DNA from: Peptococcaceae bacterium UBA4068
GTDB lineage: Bacteria > Bacillota > Dehalobacteriia > UBA4068
DNA length: 28,729 nucleotides
Direction of reading: 5' to 3'
Assembly: GCA_002382665.1 (NCBI GenBank)
Contig: DFZA01000012.1
Location: 1 to 28,729, forward strand
Shown: positions 1-8,060 of the stretch, piece after piece
Layout: every line of letters starts with the position of its first letter
How positions within the stretch are numbered: the first letter of the stretch is position 1
Notes under the pieces: model-generated
What the model was told of the DNA's origin: nothing
Seen by the model: only the letters and a program-made list of their open reading frames with translations
The model's database searches: none
Translations under genes and position numbers: made by a program

Positions 1-223
1 TGCCTAAATAATGTACCATATCTAAAAATAAAAGTCAATAGAAATTAAAGTAAAATTTTATAAAAAAGTAAATTATTTATCATAATAATTAGGATGATTA
101 GCTGGCATAATAATTTCTAGATAAAAACATTTACAATAGTTAATTTCTTTGTTTATTGACCATATTTTTCTCTATATTATTAATTCTATACCTTAAAGAA
201 TTTTATTTTACTGCTATATAAGC

Positions 224-260
224 AAAAAGCCGATTCCTGTGAATAGAAAATCGGCTTTTT
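224..260. terminator. Bidirectional hairpin terminator
   Basis: A 12-bp perfect stem (AAAAAGCCGATT paired with AATCGGCTTTTT) with a 13-nt loop. The T run on the plus strand continues as GTTGTTTTTG, and the A run on the left gives a T run on the minus strand. No gene in the window ends directly at it, so it may serve a gene left of the window or be a second stop behind nifJ. Confidence 0.75.
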
Positions 261-282
261 GTTGTTTTTGTTCTATTATAAT

Positions 283-430
283 TCTGTCATAAACGGTGTT
301 ATAAAATATTGTTATAAGCAATGTCATTGATAATGTCAATCTAGTTGTCATAAACACTTGTAATAAATTATGTCAATAACGGCAAAGTTGGATACTGCAT
401 ATTATTAAAGCAAATAACCCTGTCGTATAA
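283..430. repeat. Cluster of TGTCA-type short repeats, possible insertion-sequence end
   Basis: TGTCATAAAC occurs at 285 and again at 347. TGTCATTGAT (321), TGTCAATCTA (334) and TGTCAATAAC (371) are variants, and TGTCGTATAA (421) is a weaker one. Copies at 321, 334 and 347 are spaced by 13 bases. Arrays of short repeats like this are found inside the ends of some IS21-family elements and also in regulator binding arrays. No transposase gene is adjacent. The assignment is a guess; the repeats themselves are plain. Confidence 0.4.
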
Positions 431-510
431 CAGTAGCGCAGACGTAGCTTCAGAATGTGGGAGAGGACTTGACTATTTCGCGCCAATGTTTTTTTCTACC
501 TGAATGATAA

Positions 511-550
511 CAAAAAAACAGCTTCCCGTAAATTGACGGGAAGCTATTTT
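511..550 (-). terminator. nifJ rho-independent terminator
   Basis: On the minus strand a 10-bp perfect stem (AGCTTCCCGT / ACGGGAAGCT, 520-529 and 536-545) with a 6-nt loop is followed by GTTTTTTTG. It lies about 25 bases past the nifJ stop codon and is a clear intrinsic terminator. Confidence 0.9.
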
Positions 551-572
551 GTTCGAATTTTTAAAAAATTTG

Positions 573-3500
573 TTATTTACTTAAACGTTGATAAGATTCT
601 AGGCGATTCTTGGCGTCCTGCTCAGTTTTAGCAAACAATTGGGCGGCCAGATCGGCATTTTGTCTTGCCAAAGCATTATAGCGAACTTCACCGCCAATAA
701 AGTCTTGGAAGGACTTCTCCGGTTGTTTGGAATCAAGAGTGAAGGGATTTTCACCGGCAGCAGTTTTGTCCGGATTGAAACGGAACAAATTCCAGTAACC
801 ACAGGCAACTGCTTCCTTCATTTCTGACATGGCCCTGCTCATGCCGCCCTTAATGCCATGGTTAATGCAGGTACTATAGGCAATAATCAACGACGGACCG
901 TGATATGCCTCGGCTTCTTTAATTGCTTTCAAGGTCTGATTCATATCAGCGCCCATGGCAATTTGCGCCACATAAACATAACCGTAAGACATAGCCATCA
1001 TGCCTAAGTCTTTCTTCTTGGTACGTTTACCGCTGGCGGCAAATTTCGCTATTGCAGCAGCAGGTGTAGATTTAGAGCTTTGGCCGCCGGTATTGGAATA
1101 TACTTCGGTATCAAAGACAAAGATATTGACATCTTCACCACTGGCCAATACATGATCCACACCGCCGAAACCGATATCGTAAGCCCAACCATCGCCACCA
1201 AAAGCCCAGAATGATTTCTTTACTAAATGATCTTTGCGACTTAAAATTTCTTTGGCAGTCGGACAAGTTGATTTTTCTAATAACGGCATCAATTTGGCAG
1301 TGGCAATCTTGGAGCCTTCGCCATCATCATAAGCATCGAGCCAGCCTTGCAAAGCGGCACTCAATTCGCTGTTATCCTTGGCGCAGCCCTCTAAAGCTTT
1401 TTCGATGATCGTTTTTAATTGTTCTCTTTGCGCACGCGCACCAAGGAAAAGGCCGAAACTGTATTCGGCATTATCCTCAAAGAGACTGTTGCACCAGGCT
1501 GGTCCTTGACCTTTTTCATTGGTGGTATAAGGCATCGAAGGTGCCGCAGCACCCCAAATCGAGGAACAACCTGTGGCATTACCTATCATTAATCTATCGC
1601 CAAATAATTGGGTGATTAGTTTAGCATAAGGGGTTTCACCGCAGCCCGCGCAAGCGCCGGAAAATTCGAAGTATGGTTTGCGGAATTGGCTGTTTTTAAC
1701 ATTGGTAGGTGCAAATTCTTCGCTTCTATCTTTAAGTGACATTGCATAATCCCAATTAACAGCTTGTACCTCTTTTTGATCTTCGATAGATCTCATTACC
1801 AATGCCTTTTCTTTGGCCGGGCAAACGGTCACGCAGGAAGCACAACCCTGACAATCCATGGGGCTGACCTGCATTCTGAAACCGTACGCGGCTAAATCTT
1901 TACCAGTTGCTTTCAAAGTCTCAAAGCCTTCTGGAGCAGCGGTTTTTTGTGCTTCATCAACAAGAACAGGGCGGATTGATGCATGCGGGCAAACATAAGC
2001 ACATTGATTACACTGAATGCAGTTTTCTTTGATCCACTCCGGAACAAAAGCAGCAACGCCGCGTTTTTCAAACTCTGAGCCACCCAACGGGAAGGTGCCG
2101 TCTTCACGTCCAACAAAAGCGGAAACCGGCAAATCATCACCACGATTGGCAACCATCGGACGCAGAATATCTTTGATGAATTGCGGCTCGTCTTTTTCCG
2201 CGGCAGCTTCGTCAACAGCATTAGCCCAAGAGGCAGGAACTTCAACAGCTTCAAAACTGGTAAGACCGGCTTTAACCGCTTCTTTGTTCATGTTGACAAC
2301 TTTTTCGCCCTTTTTGCCATAAGCTTTTTCGATGGAGTCATTAAGGGCTTTAACCGCTACCTCAGTAGAAATAACTTTCGATAGTTCAAAGAACGCCGAT
2401 TGCATTACCATATTGGTTCTGTTGCCTAAACCTAACTTGGCGGCAATATCAACCGCGTTGATAATATAGAATTTGACTTTCTTTTGCGCTAAAACTTTTT
2501 TGATTGAGGCCGGCAGTTTTTCTTCCAGTTGGTCTTTGCTCCAAACACAGTTGAGCAGGAAGGTGCCTCCTTGCTTAATACCATCCAATATATCATAAAG
2601 ATTGACATAGGATTGGTTAGAGCAAGAAATAAAGTCGGCCTGATTGATCAAATAAGGAGCTTTTATTTCTTTATTACCAAAACGCAAATGGGAAATGGTC
2701 ATGCCACCCGACTTCTTCGAGTCATAGGCAAAATAAGCCTGAGCATACATATCTGTATATTGGCCGATAATATCAACAGCCTGTTTATTGGCGCCGACCG
2801 TACCATCAGAACCCAATCCCCAGAATTTGCATTGAATAGTTCCGGTAGGTAACAAATCTTTAATTTCTCCGCGAACAAGAGATGTATTGTTTACATCATC
2901 AATGATACTCAATGTAAAATTATTCTTAGGAGCAGCACTCATTAAATTATCAAATGCAGCAACAATATCCGCCGGAATAGTATCTTTGCTGCCAAGACCA
3001 TAGCGCCCACCGATAATCTGCGGTGCATTGTCTTTGCCATAAAAAGCAGCCTTAACATCCAAATACAATGGTTCACCGATCGCACCCGGAGTTTTAACTC
3101 TGTCTAAGACAGCTATTCTCTTGACAGTTTTCGGCATTGCTTTGAAGAAATAATCAAGAGCGAACGGCCGATAAAGATGAACTTTAAGCAAACCGACTTT
3201 TTTACCTTCAGCTACCAGTTGATCGACAGCTTGTTCTGCCGTATCACAGACAGAACCCATAGCTACTATCACATACTCGGCATTGGGATCACCATAATAA
3301 TTGAATAATTGGTAATCACGGCCGGTTAATTTGCTAATTTGAGCCAGATAATCGGCAACAATATCCGGAACCTTCTGGAAAAACGGAGAGCTAGCTTCAC
3401 GCGCTTGGAAGAAAATATCAGGATTTTCATTTGTTCCGCGAATTACCGGATGCTCAGGATTAAGAGCATTATCTCTGAAAGCCTGCAGAGCATCATAATC

Positions 3501-4085
3501 AATCATTTTGGCAAAATCTTCATAATCAATGACTTCAATTTTTTGCTGTTCATGTGAGGTACGGAAACCGTCAAAAAAGTGAAGGAAAGGAACACGCGAT
3601 TTAATTGCCGCCAAGTGTGCGACACCACCGAAATCCATTACTTCCTGTACACTGTTAGACGCTAACATTGCGTACCCTGTTTGAGAACAAGCCATTACAT
3701 CACTGTGATCACCAAAAATGTTTAAGGCATGCGTAGCTAAACTACGGGCAGAAACATGCATTACGCCGGGCAATAATTCACCGGCAATTTTGTACATATT
3801 GGGAATCATCAACAGCAACCCCTGGGATGCCGTATAGGTGGTGGTTAAAGAGCCGGCAGCCAAGGAGCCGTGTACCGCGCCGGCGGCACCGGCTTCAGAT
3901 TGCATTTCCACAACCTTTACCTCGTGGCCAAAAATATTCTTTTTGCCCGCAGCAGCCCATTCGTCAACATTTTCCGCCATCGTCGAAGAAGGCGTAATAG
4001 GGAAAATTGACGCCACCTCCGTAAAAGCGTAGGAAACATAAGACGCCGCTTTGTTTCCATCCATTGTTTTCATTTTCTTGCTCAA
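573..4085 (-). CDS. nifJ: Pyruvate:ferredoxin (flavodoxin) oxidoreductase
   Basis: This is a full-length single-chain PFOR of 1170 residues, the normal length for the family. It oxidises pyruvate with CoA to acetyl-CoA and CO2 and reduces ferredoxin or flavodoxin in the cytoplasm, central to anaerobic fermentation. The N-terminal pyrimidine-binding domain shows FPITPSS near residue 30. A gamma-type domain with GLGSDGTVGANK follows near residue 425. Two 4Fe-4S clusters sit at about 688-699 (CIQCNQCAYVCP) and 743-755 (CQGCASCVTVCP). The C-terminal TPP domain has GACAGCGETP near 810, GDGWAYDIG near 964 and the VYSNTGGQSSKSTP loop. The start is TTG, chosen because AAGGAGGAG (4092-4100) lies 6 nt upstream; the in-frame ATG codons at residues 5 and 8 are too far from it. 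The gene is monocistronic with its own terminator. Confidence 0.97.
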   Translation of the reverse strand: MSKKMKTMDGNKAASYVSYAFTEVASIFPITPSSTMAENVDEWAAAGKKNIFGHEVKVVEMQSEAGAAGAVHGSLAAGSLTTTYTASQGLLLMIPNMYKIAGELLPGVMHVSARSLATHALNIFGDHSDVMACSQTGYAMLASNSVQEVMDFGGVAHLAAIKSRVPFLHFFDGFRTSHEQQKIEVIDYEDFAKMIDYDALQAFRDNALNPEHPVIRGTNENPDIFFQAREASSPFFQKVPDIVADYLAQISKLTGRDYQLFNYYGDPNAEYVIVAMGSVCDTAEQAVDQLVAEGKKVGLLKVHLYRPFALDYFFKAMPKTVKRIAVLDRVKTPGAIGEPLYLDVKAAFYGKDNAPQIIGGRYGLGSKDTIPADIVAAFDNLMSAAPKNNFTLSIIDDVNNTSLVRGEIKDLLPTGTIQCKFWGLGSDGTVGANKQAVDIIGQYTDMYAQAYFAYDSKKSGGMTISHLRFGNKEIKAPYLINQADFISCSNQSYVNLYDILDGIKQGGTFLLNCVWSKDQLEEKLPASIKKVLAQKKVKFYIINAVDIAAKLGLGNRTNMVMQSAFFELSKVISTEVAVKALNDSIEKAYGKKGEKVVNMNKEAVKAGLTSFEAVEVPASWANAVDEAAAEKDEPQFIKDILRPMVANRGDDLPVSAFVGREDGTFPLGGSEFEKRGVAAFVPEWIKENCIQCNQCAYVCPHASIRPVLVDEAQKTAAPEGFETLKATGKDLAAYGFRMQVSPMDCQGCASCVTVCPAKEKALVMRSIEDQKEVQAVNWDYAMSLKDRSEEFAPTNVKNSQFRKPYFEFSGACAGCGETPYAKLITQLFGDRLMIGNATGCSSIWGAAAPSMPYTTNEKGQGPAWCNSLFEDNAEYSFGLFLGARAQREQLKTIIEKALEGCAKDNSELSAALQGWLDAYDDGEGSKIATAKLMPLLEKSTCPTAKEILSRKDHLVKKSFWAFGGDGWAYDIGFGGVDHVLASGEDVNIFVFDTEVYSNTGGQSSKSTPAAAIAKFAASGKRTKKKDLGMMAMSYGYVYVAQIAMGADMNQTLKAIKEAEAYHGPSLIIAYSTCINHGIKGGMSRAMSEMKEAVACGYWNLFRFNPDKTAAGENPFTLDSKQPEKSFQDFIGGEVRYNALARQNADLAAQLFAKTEQDAKNRLESYQRLSK

Positions 4086-4091
4086 AAAAAA

Positions 4092-4100
4092 CTCCTCCTT
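4092..4100 (-). promoter_or_regulatory. Strong ribosome binding site fixing a TTG start for nifJ
   Basis: AAGGAGGAG on the minus strand, 6 nt before TTG at 4085. It makes the unusual TTG start more likely than the ATG four codons further in. Confidence 0.75.
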
Positions 4101-4300
4101 TTTGAATTATTTTGCGTTATTATTTAAGTAATATAAATTTATTAAACTTGTCCCAATCGTAAAAAAACGCGCCCCAAAAAGAGCCTAGTTTACTTGGCCT
4201 CTCCCTAATTATCTAATATATTATCACATAATATTCATAATATTTCAAGAGTTATTTTCTTGAAAATTTATTCTTTCCACATCTTTCCGATATACCTATT

Positions 4301-4561
4301 CTAAACCGCCGCCAACAATGCTAATGCTGCTACTCCCGGTATGCCCATCACGCCGCTGACCCCAAGTGTTAACGCATTTATTGGTAATAATATTCCCAAT
4401 GACGATGAAAAATAATTAATAACCAATAATATAGCTATCCCCAAAACAGCATTGGTAAAAAACCATTTGGCAATTTTACCCAAACGCCTGGGTGATGCTA
4501 TAATTAATATAATTATCCCCAAACCGCAACCTATCAATAAAATATTGCGAAACACTTCCAT
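4301..4561 (-). CDS. bofA: BofA-like pro-sigma-K processing regulator
   Basis: A small membrane protein of 86 residues. Helices are visible at about 5-22 and 34-52, and a hydrophobic C-terminal segment contains LTLGVSGVMGIPGVAALALL. That C-terminal pattern (LG-V-G-PG-A) is the hallmark of the BofA family. In Bacillus, BofA holds the SpoIVFB protease inactive in the outer forespore membrane until pro-sigma-K is to be cut. Family members also occur in relatives that may not sporulate, so the gene alone does not prove sporulation. A weak AAGGGGA site precedes the ATG. It is usually found downstream of recR in Firmicutes; here it sits upstream of dnaX on the opposite strand. Confidence 0.8.
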   Translation of the reverse strand: MEVFRNILLIGCGLGIIILIIASPRRLGKIAKWFFTNAVLGIAILLVINYFSSSLGILLPINALTLGVSGVMGIPGVAALALLAAV

Positions 4562-4621
4562 ATTTATTCCCCTTAAAAATTATTATTGTAGTAAGAATGT
4601 ATGATTAATAATCTCTATCCA

Positions 4622-4642
4622 TGCTATTATTTATAAATAGCA
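4622..4642. other. Hairpin in the divergent bofA-dnaX intergenic region
   Basis: TGCTATT and AATAGCA form a 7-bp stem around a 7-nt loop, followed by AAAAAGCCC. It lies between divergent genes, so it is not an ordinary 3' terminator. It may be in the dnaX leader or have no role. I saw no SRP RNA in this gap, although one lies here in Bacillus. Confidence 0.3.
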
Positions 4643-4731
4643 AAAAGCCCTTTTAACTAATTATTTAAGAGCAGGAAAAGAACATTATAAAAGAGAAATA
4701 CTATCTAAAAATAATTGGATTAAGGTGTCCT

Positions 4732-6255
4732 ATGACCTATACTGCCCTATATCGAAGATTCCGGCCAAAGAATTTCAGCCAAATCGTAGGCCAAGAACAT
4801 ATTAGCAAAACATTAACCTCCGTGCTGCAACACAGAGGGTTAGTTCATGCTTATTTGTTTTGCGGTCCGCGAGGTACTGGCAAAACCTCTATGGCCAAAA
4901 TACTGGCGCGCGCCGTCAACTGTCTTGATCTTAGCGAAAACGGTGAGCCTTGCGGACACTGCGCGGCCTGTCAAAGGATTCTTGACGGTTCAAGTATTGA
5001 TATTATGGAAATTGACGCGGCATCTAACCGTGGAATTGACGAAATGCGCGATTTAAGAGAAAGAGTTAAGTATGCGCCAGCAAACGAGAAATATAAGGTT
5101 TATATCATCGACGAAGTCCATATGTTGACACAGGAAGCATTTAACGCTATGCTCAAAACACTGGAAGAACCACCGGACAATGTTATTTTTGTGCTGGCTA
5201 CTACCGAACCTCATAAAATACCGCTTACAGTACTTTCGCGTTGCCAGCGCTTTGATTTCCGGCGCTTAAGCGACCAACATATACATGAACATTTAAGGTT
5301 TATTGCCAACCAGGAAAACATCTCTATTAGCGAGGAAGCATTGCAGCTAATTACCAAAAAAGCAGAAGGCGGCATGCGAGATGCCATCGGTTTGCTTGAC
5401 CAATGCTCCGGTTACAGCGACGGCAAAATCACTGCATTAACCGTTACAACTATCTTAGGATCTATAGATAAAACGTTTATTGCCGCCATAGCAGGCCATA
5501 TCATTAACGGACAATTACAGGATGTGCTGCGGATGGCAGCCGAACTATACAGTTCCGGTCTTGATCTGCGCCAGTTTCTCCGTGATTTGCTTGAATACTA
5601 TCGTGATTTGTTCCTTGCTCAGATATCATCATCAACAGATATTAATTTGCCTGATTGGATCAATAATCAGACTAAAGATAAAATACTCCATGCGATTCAA
5701 TCTCTTAGCGATGCTGATGCAAAAATCCGTAATTCGCTACAGCCGCGAATCACTTTGGAGTTAGCCCTGATTAAATCCTGCGGTTTTGTTGCTGCATCCC
5801 CTGCTTTACCTCTGGAATCCGCACCGGTTTCCCAACAAACAAAAATTCTTAAACCGGAAACGCCAAAGACTAATGTAATCCAATTGAAAAAGGAAGATTC
5901 GACCGAAACTCCCACCACGTCCAATGCTGTTTCTATTGAGCAACTTCTTGATGATTGGCCTAAAATATTACAGAAAATTAAAAAGAAATCAATAGGTACT
6001 TATACATTCCTTGGGGAAGGAATACCGGATAAAATTATTGGTTCTAAATTAATAATAAAATTTAATACCAATTGCGAACTGCAAATGAACAGTATCTGTA
6101 ATAAAAAAGAAACCCGCAGTCTAATTGAAGAAACTATTAAAGAATATTACGGAAGCAGTATAAATATCGCCGGTATTATCTCTAACGATAAAAAAGAGCC
6201 GCCGGCTACAAATGACTTGATAAAAGATGAAATAAAACAAAATTCATTATTTTAA
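4732..6255 (+). CDS. dnaX: DNA polymerase III subunit gamma/tau (clamp loader)
   Basis: The ATPase of the clamp loader, which opens the beta sliding clamp and loads it on primed DNA. The AAA+ core is clear: N-terminal YRRFRPKNFSQIVGQEH, Walker A GPRGTGKTS at 45-53, a zinc site with C64, C74, C77 and C80, Walker B YIIDEVHM near 124-131, sensor 1 TTEPHKI, and the arginine-finger SRC motif (LSRCQRFDF). The collar domain follows to about residue 365. The last ~140 residues are a low-similarity tau-type tail, so at 507 residues this is a fairly short tau. It heads an operon with ybaB (21 bases later) and recR. I saw no convincing A-AAA-AAG slippery heptamer for a shorter gamma form. Confidence 0.96.
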   Translation: MTYTALYRRFRPKNFSQIVGQEHISKTLTSVLQHRGLVHAYLFCGPRGTGKTSMAKILARAVNCLDLSENGEPCGHCAACQRILDGSSIDIMEIDAASNRGIDEMRDLRERVKYAPANEKYKVYIIDEVHMLTQEAFNAMLKTLEEPPDNVIFVLATTEPHKIPLTVLSRCQRFDFRRLSDQHIHEHLRFIANQENISISEEALQLITKKAEGGMRDAIGLLDQCSGYSDGKITALTVTTILGSIDKTFIAAIAGHIINGQLQDVLRMAAELYSSGLDLRQFLRDLLEYYRDLFLAQISSSTDINLPDWINNQTKDKILHAIQSLSDADAKIRNSLQPRITLELALIKSCGFVAASPALPLESAPVSQQTKILKPETPKTNVIQLKKEDSTETPTTSNAVSIEQLLDDWPKILQKIKKKSIGTYTFLGEGIPDKIIGSKLIIKFNTNCELQMNSICNKKETRSLIEETIKEYYGSSINIAGIISNDKKEPPATNDLIKDEIKQNSLF

Positions 6256-6276
6256 ATTGACTATAGGAGGCTTATC

Positions 6277-6591
6277 ATGGGAATTAATATCCAAAAAATG
6301 ATGAAACAAGCACAAAAAATGCAAAATGACATCGCTCGCGTACAGGAAGAATTAAAACAAATAGAGGTAGAAGGCAGCAGCGGCGGCGGAATGATCAAAG
6401 TCACTGCCAATGGAGCACAGGAGATATTGTCCATTTCCATTAATCCCGAAGTTGTTGACGCCGATGATGTGGAAATGCTCGAGGATCTGATCCTTGCTGC
6501 AATCAAAGAAGCAATAACCGCTGCACAGGAACTGGCGGCCAACGAAATGAGCAAAGTAACCGGCGGTATCAATATGCCCGGACTTTTTTAG
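6277..6591 (+). CDS. ybaB: YbaB/EbfC family nucleoid-associated protein
   Basis: A 104-residue protein with the family's typical composition: MMKQAQKMQNDIARVQEEL in the N-terminal coiled coil, a glycine-rich turn (GSSGGGMIKVTANG), and the C-terminal MSKVTGGINMPGLF. Members bind DNA as dimers and are nearly always encoded between dnaX and recR, as here. The ATG has a good TAGGAGG site 7 nt upstream. The recR start follows the stop codon by 9 bases, so translation is probably coupled. Confidence 0.95.
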   Translation: MGINIQKMMKQAQKMQNDIARVQEELKQIEVEGSSGGGMIKVTANGAQEILSISINPEVVDADDVEMLEDLILAAIKEAITAAQELAANEMSKVTGGINMPGLF

Positions 6592-6600
6592 GCAATAGTC

Positions 6601-7206
6601 ATGTATTACAACTATCCGCCCTCTTTAAATGAATTAATACAGCAATTAGCAAAATTACCGGGTATCGGCCCTAAATCTGCCCAACGACTGGCTTTTCATC
6701 TGCTGCGTACCAATAATGAAGACGCATTAGGTTTGGCGGAATCAATAGCTAATGCCCGCAGCCACATTGGCTATTGTCGTATATGCGGCAATCTTACCGA
6801 TGATGATGTATGCCAGGTCTGTCTTGACGATAAGCGCGACCAAACCATTATCTGCGTTGTTGAACAAGCGCGTGATATTATTTCCATGGAGCGTTCACGC
6901 AGCTTTAACGGGCTTTACCATGTGTTGCAAGGAGCTATTTCCCCAATGGATGGCGTCGGTCCGGAGAAATTGAATATCCAACCTTTATTTAACCGGCTAC
7001 AACAAGGTATCGTTAAAGAAGTGGTTATGGCTACCAACCCTAACGTCGAAGGTGAAGCAACCGCTTTGTTTTTAGCTAAAAAAATCAAGCCCCTTGGTAT
7101 TCGCGTAACCCGTATCGCCCATGGGCTGCCGGTAGGCAGCGACCTTGAGTATGCGGATGAGGCTACTTTAAGTCACGCCTTAAGTGGCCGACAGGAAATC
7201 TCTTAA
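6601..7206 (+). CDS. recR: Recombination mediator protein RecR
   Basis: RecR acts with RecO (and RecF) to load RecA at gaps during recombinational repair. At 201 residues it has the family's usual length. The helix-hairpin-helix LPGIGPKSAQRLAFHLL is near residues 17-33. A zinc finger with C59, C62, C71 and C74 comes next, then the Toprim domain from ICVVEQARDI to the VMATNPNVEGEATA stretch. The C-terminal HGLPVGSDLEYADEATLSHAL is diagnostic. No strong ribosome binding site is seen before the ATG, in keeping with coupling to ybaB. The DUF2508 and bofA genes that often follow recR in Firmicutes are not here. Confidence 0.96.
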   Translation: MYYNYPPSLNELIQQLAKLPGIGPKSAQRLAFHLLRTNNEDALGLAESIANARSHIGYCRICGNLTDDDVCQVCLDDKRDQTIICVVEQARDIISMERSRSFNGLYHVLQGAISPMDGVGPEKLNIQPLFNRLQQGIVKEVVMATNPNVEGEATALFLAKKIKPLGIRVTRIAHGLPVGSDLEYADEATLSHALSGRQEIS

Positions 7207-7238
7207 TCTCTTATATAGATACTATCTATTATTTATTG

Positions 7239-7255
7239 GGCCGCTAAAAGCGGCC
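7239..7255 (+). terminator. Weak hairpin after recR
   Basis: A 7-bp GC-rich stem (GGCCGCT / AGCGGCC) with a 3-nt loop, followed by TATTAAATT rather than a full T run. It is placed where the dnaX operon should end, so it may be a weak terminator. Confidence 0.45.
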
Positions 7256-7426
7256 TATTAAATTATGTAAATAACTACCAACTTGTTCACATAATTATCA
7301 GGCAGCAAAGTCTACCCAAACCGGTAAATATATGATAATATTTAAGTTAATATCTTATTTGATTTTCAAAATATTTTTTGATTAATGCAAGATTTTGCAT
7401 CAAGAATTTGTATTTATTATGATATC

Positions 7427-7432
7427 AGGAGG
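7427..7432 (+). promoter_or_regulatory. Ribosome binding site that sets a GTG start for the sigma factor
   Basis: AGGAGG, 7 nt before GTG at 7440. The upstream in-frame ATG (7395) has no such site, so the GTG is preferred. Confidence 0.8.
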
Positions 7433-7439
7433 ATTGCTC

Positions 7440-8015
7440 GTGGAGCATCACACCGATCAACAAACCGACGAACAATTAGTAATGCTCTGTTTGCAGGGAC
7501 AAACGGCTGCATTTGAAATATTGGTCTCCCGCTATCAACGACAAGTGTTTTCGCTCGCCTATCGTTTAGGCGGTGATTATGATGAAGCTCGTGATATGGC
7601 GCAGGAAGTATTTATCCGTATCTATCAAGAGCTTCCCCGCTTTGATAAATCGCGAAAATTCTTTCCCTGGATGTATCGTGTCGCTCACAATACTTGTGTT
7701 AATGCTTTAATGAAGCGACCCAAAGAAACAGTTCCCCTGGACAATTTGATCGAACTGCATCCGCGGGAGATATCCGCTACCGCTGCTCCTGATTCTTTGT
7801 ATGAAAGCAGCGAAATTAAACAAACGTTAACAACCGCCCTGAGAGAATTGCCGGAGCAATATCGACTACCGTTATTCTTAAAATACATAGAAGGCTTATC
7901 CTATCAGGAAATTTGCTCGACACTTAATTTACCGCAAACAACAGTTGAAACGAGATTATTCCGCGGACGTAAAATTCTTCGTAAAATATTAGAAGAACAC
8001 AATCTTAAAGTATAA
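7440..8015 (+). CDS. ECF-type RNA polymerase sigma factor
   Basis: A group IV (extracytoplasmic function) sigma factor of 191 residues from the GTG start. Region 2 runs from AFEILVSRYQRQVFSLAYRL through DMAQEVFIRIYQELPRF to the promoter-melting FFPWMYRVAHNTCVN stretch. Region 4 contains LPEQYRLPLFLKYIEGLSYQEICSTLNLPQTTVETRLFRGRKILRK split over its helix-turn-helix. An extension to the ATG at 7395 would add 15 residues but lacks a ribosome binding site. It is followed 45 bases later by a zinc-finger anti-sigma gene, the usual pair. The sequence resembles the SigW/RpoE-like groups; the stimulus is unknown. Factors of this kind are often autoregulated, but I could not identify a promoter with confidence. 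Confidence 0.93.
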   Translation: MEHHTDQQTDEQLVMLCLQGQTAAFEILVSRYQRQVFSLAYRLGGDYDEARDMAQEVFIRIYQELPRFDKSRKFFPWMYRVAHNTCVNALMKRPKETVPLDNLIELHPREISATAAPDSLYESSEIKQTLTTALRELPEQYRLPLFLKYIEGLSYQEICSTLNLPQTTVETRLFRGRKILRKILEEHNLKV

Positions 8016-8060
8016 CAAATATTATATTATATAAGATCATTAGCGAAAGGAGGCGGCAAT

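Larger units (their letters stand above)
1..572. other. Non-coding AT-rich region left of nifJ
   Basis: No open frame here looks like a real gene. The first 220 bases are AT-rich with nothing recognisable. After them come a terminator hairpin (224-260), a cluster of TGTCA-type repeats (about 283-430) and the nifJ terminator (511-550). The stretch 421-480 is less AT-rich than its surroundings and could be the decayed remains of a coding or mobile sequence, but I could not assign it. Confidence 0.6.

Noticed and set aside
2017..2852. Long open frames antisense to nifJ
   Set aside because: They follow the codon structure of nifJ, have no ribosome binding sites and no recognisable domains.
4086..4300. 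Rex operator (TTGTGAA-type palindrome) upstream of nifJ
   Set aside because: No such palindrome is visible in the leader, although redox control would be reasonable.
4562..4731. SRP RNA gene (as found beside dnaX in Bacillus)
   Set aside because: The gap is too short and AT-rich and lacks the conserved GGTGCT/GGAAG-type helix 8 sequence.
5870..6000. Possible programmed frameshift in dnaX giving a short gamma subunit
   Set aside because: A-rich runs (TTGAAAAAGG, ATTAAAAAGA) occur, but neither is an in-frame A-AAA-AAG heptamer with an obvious downstream hairpin.
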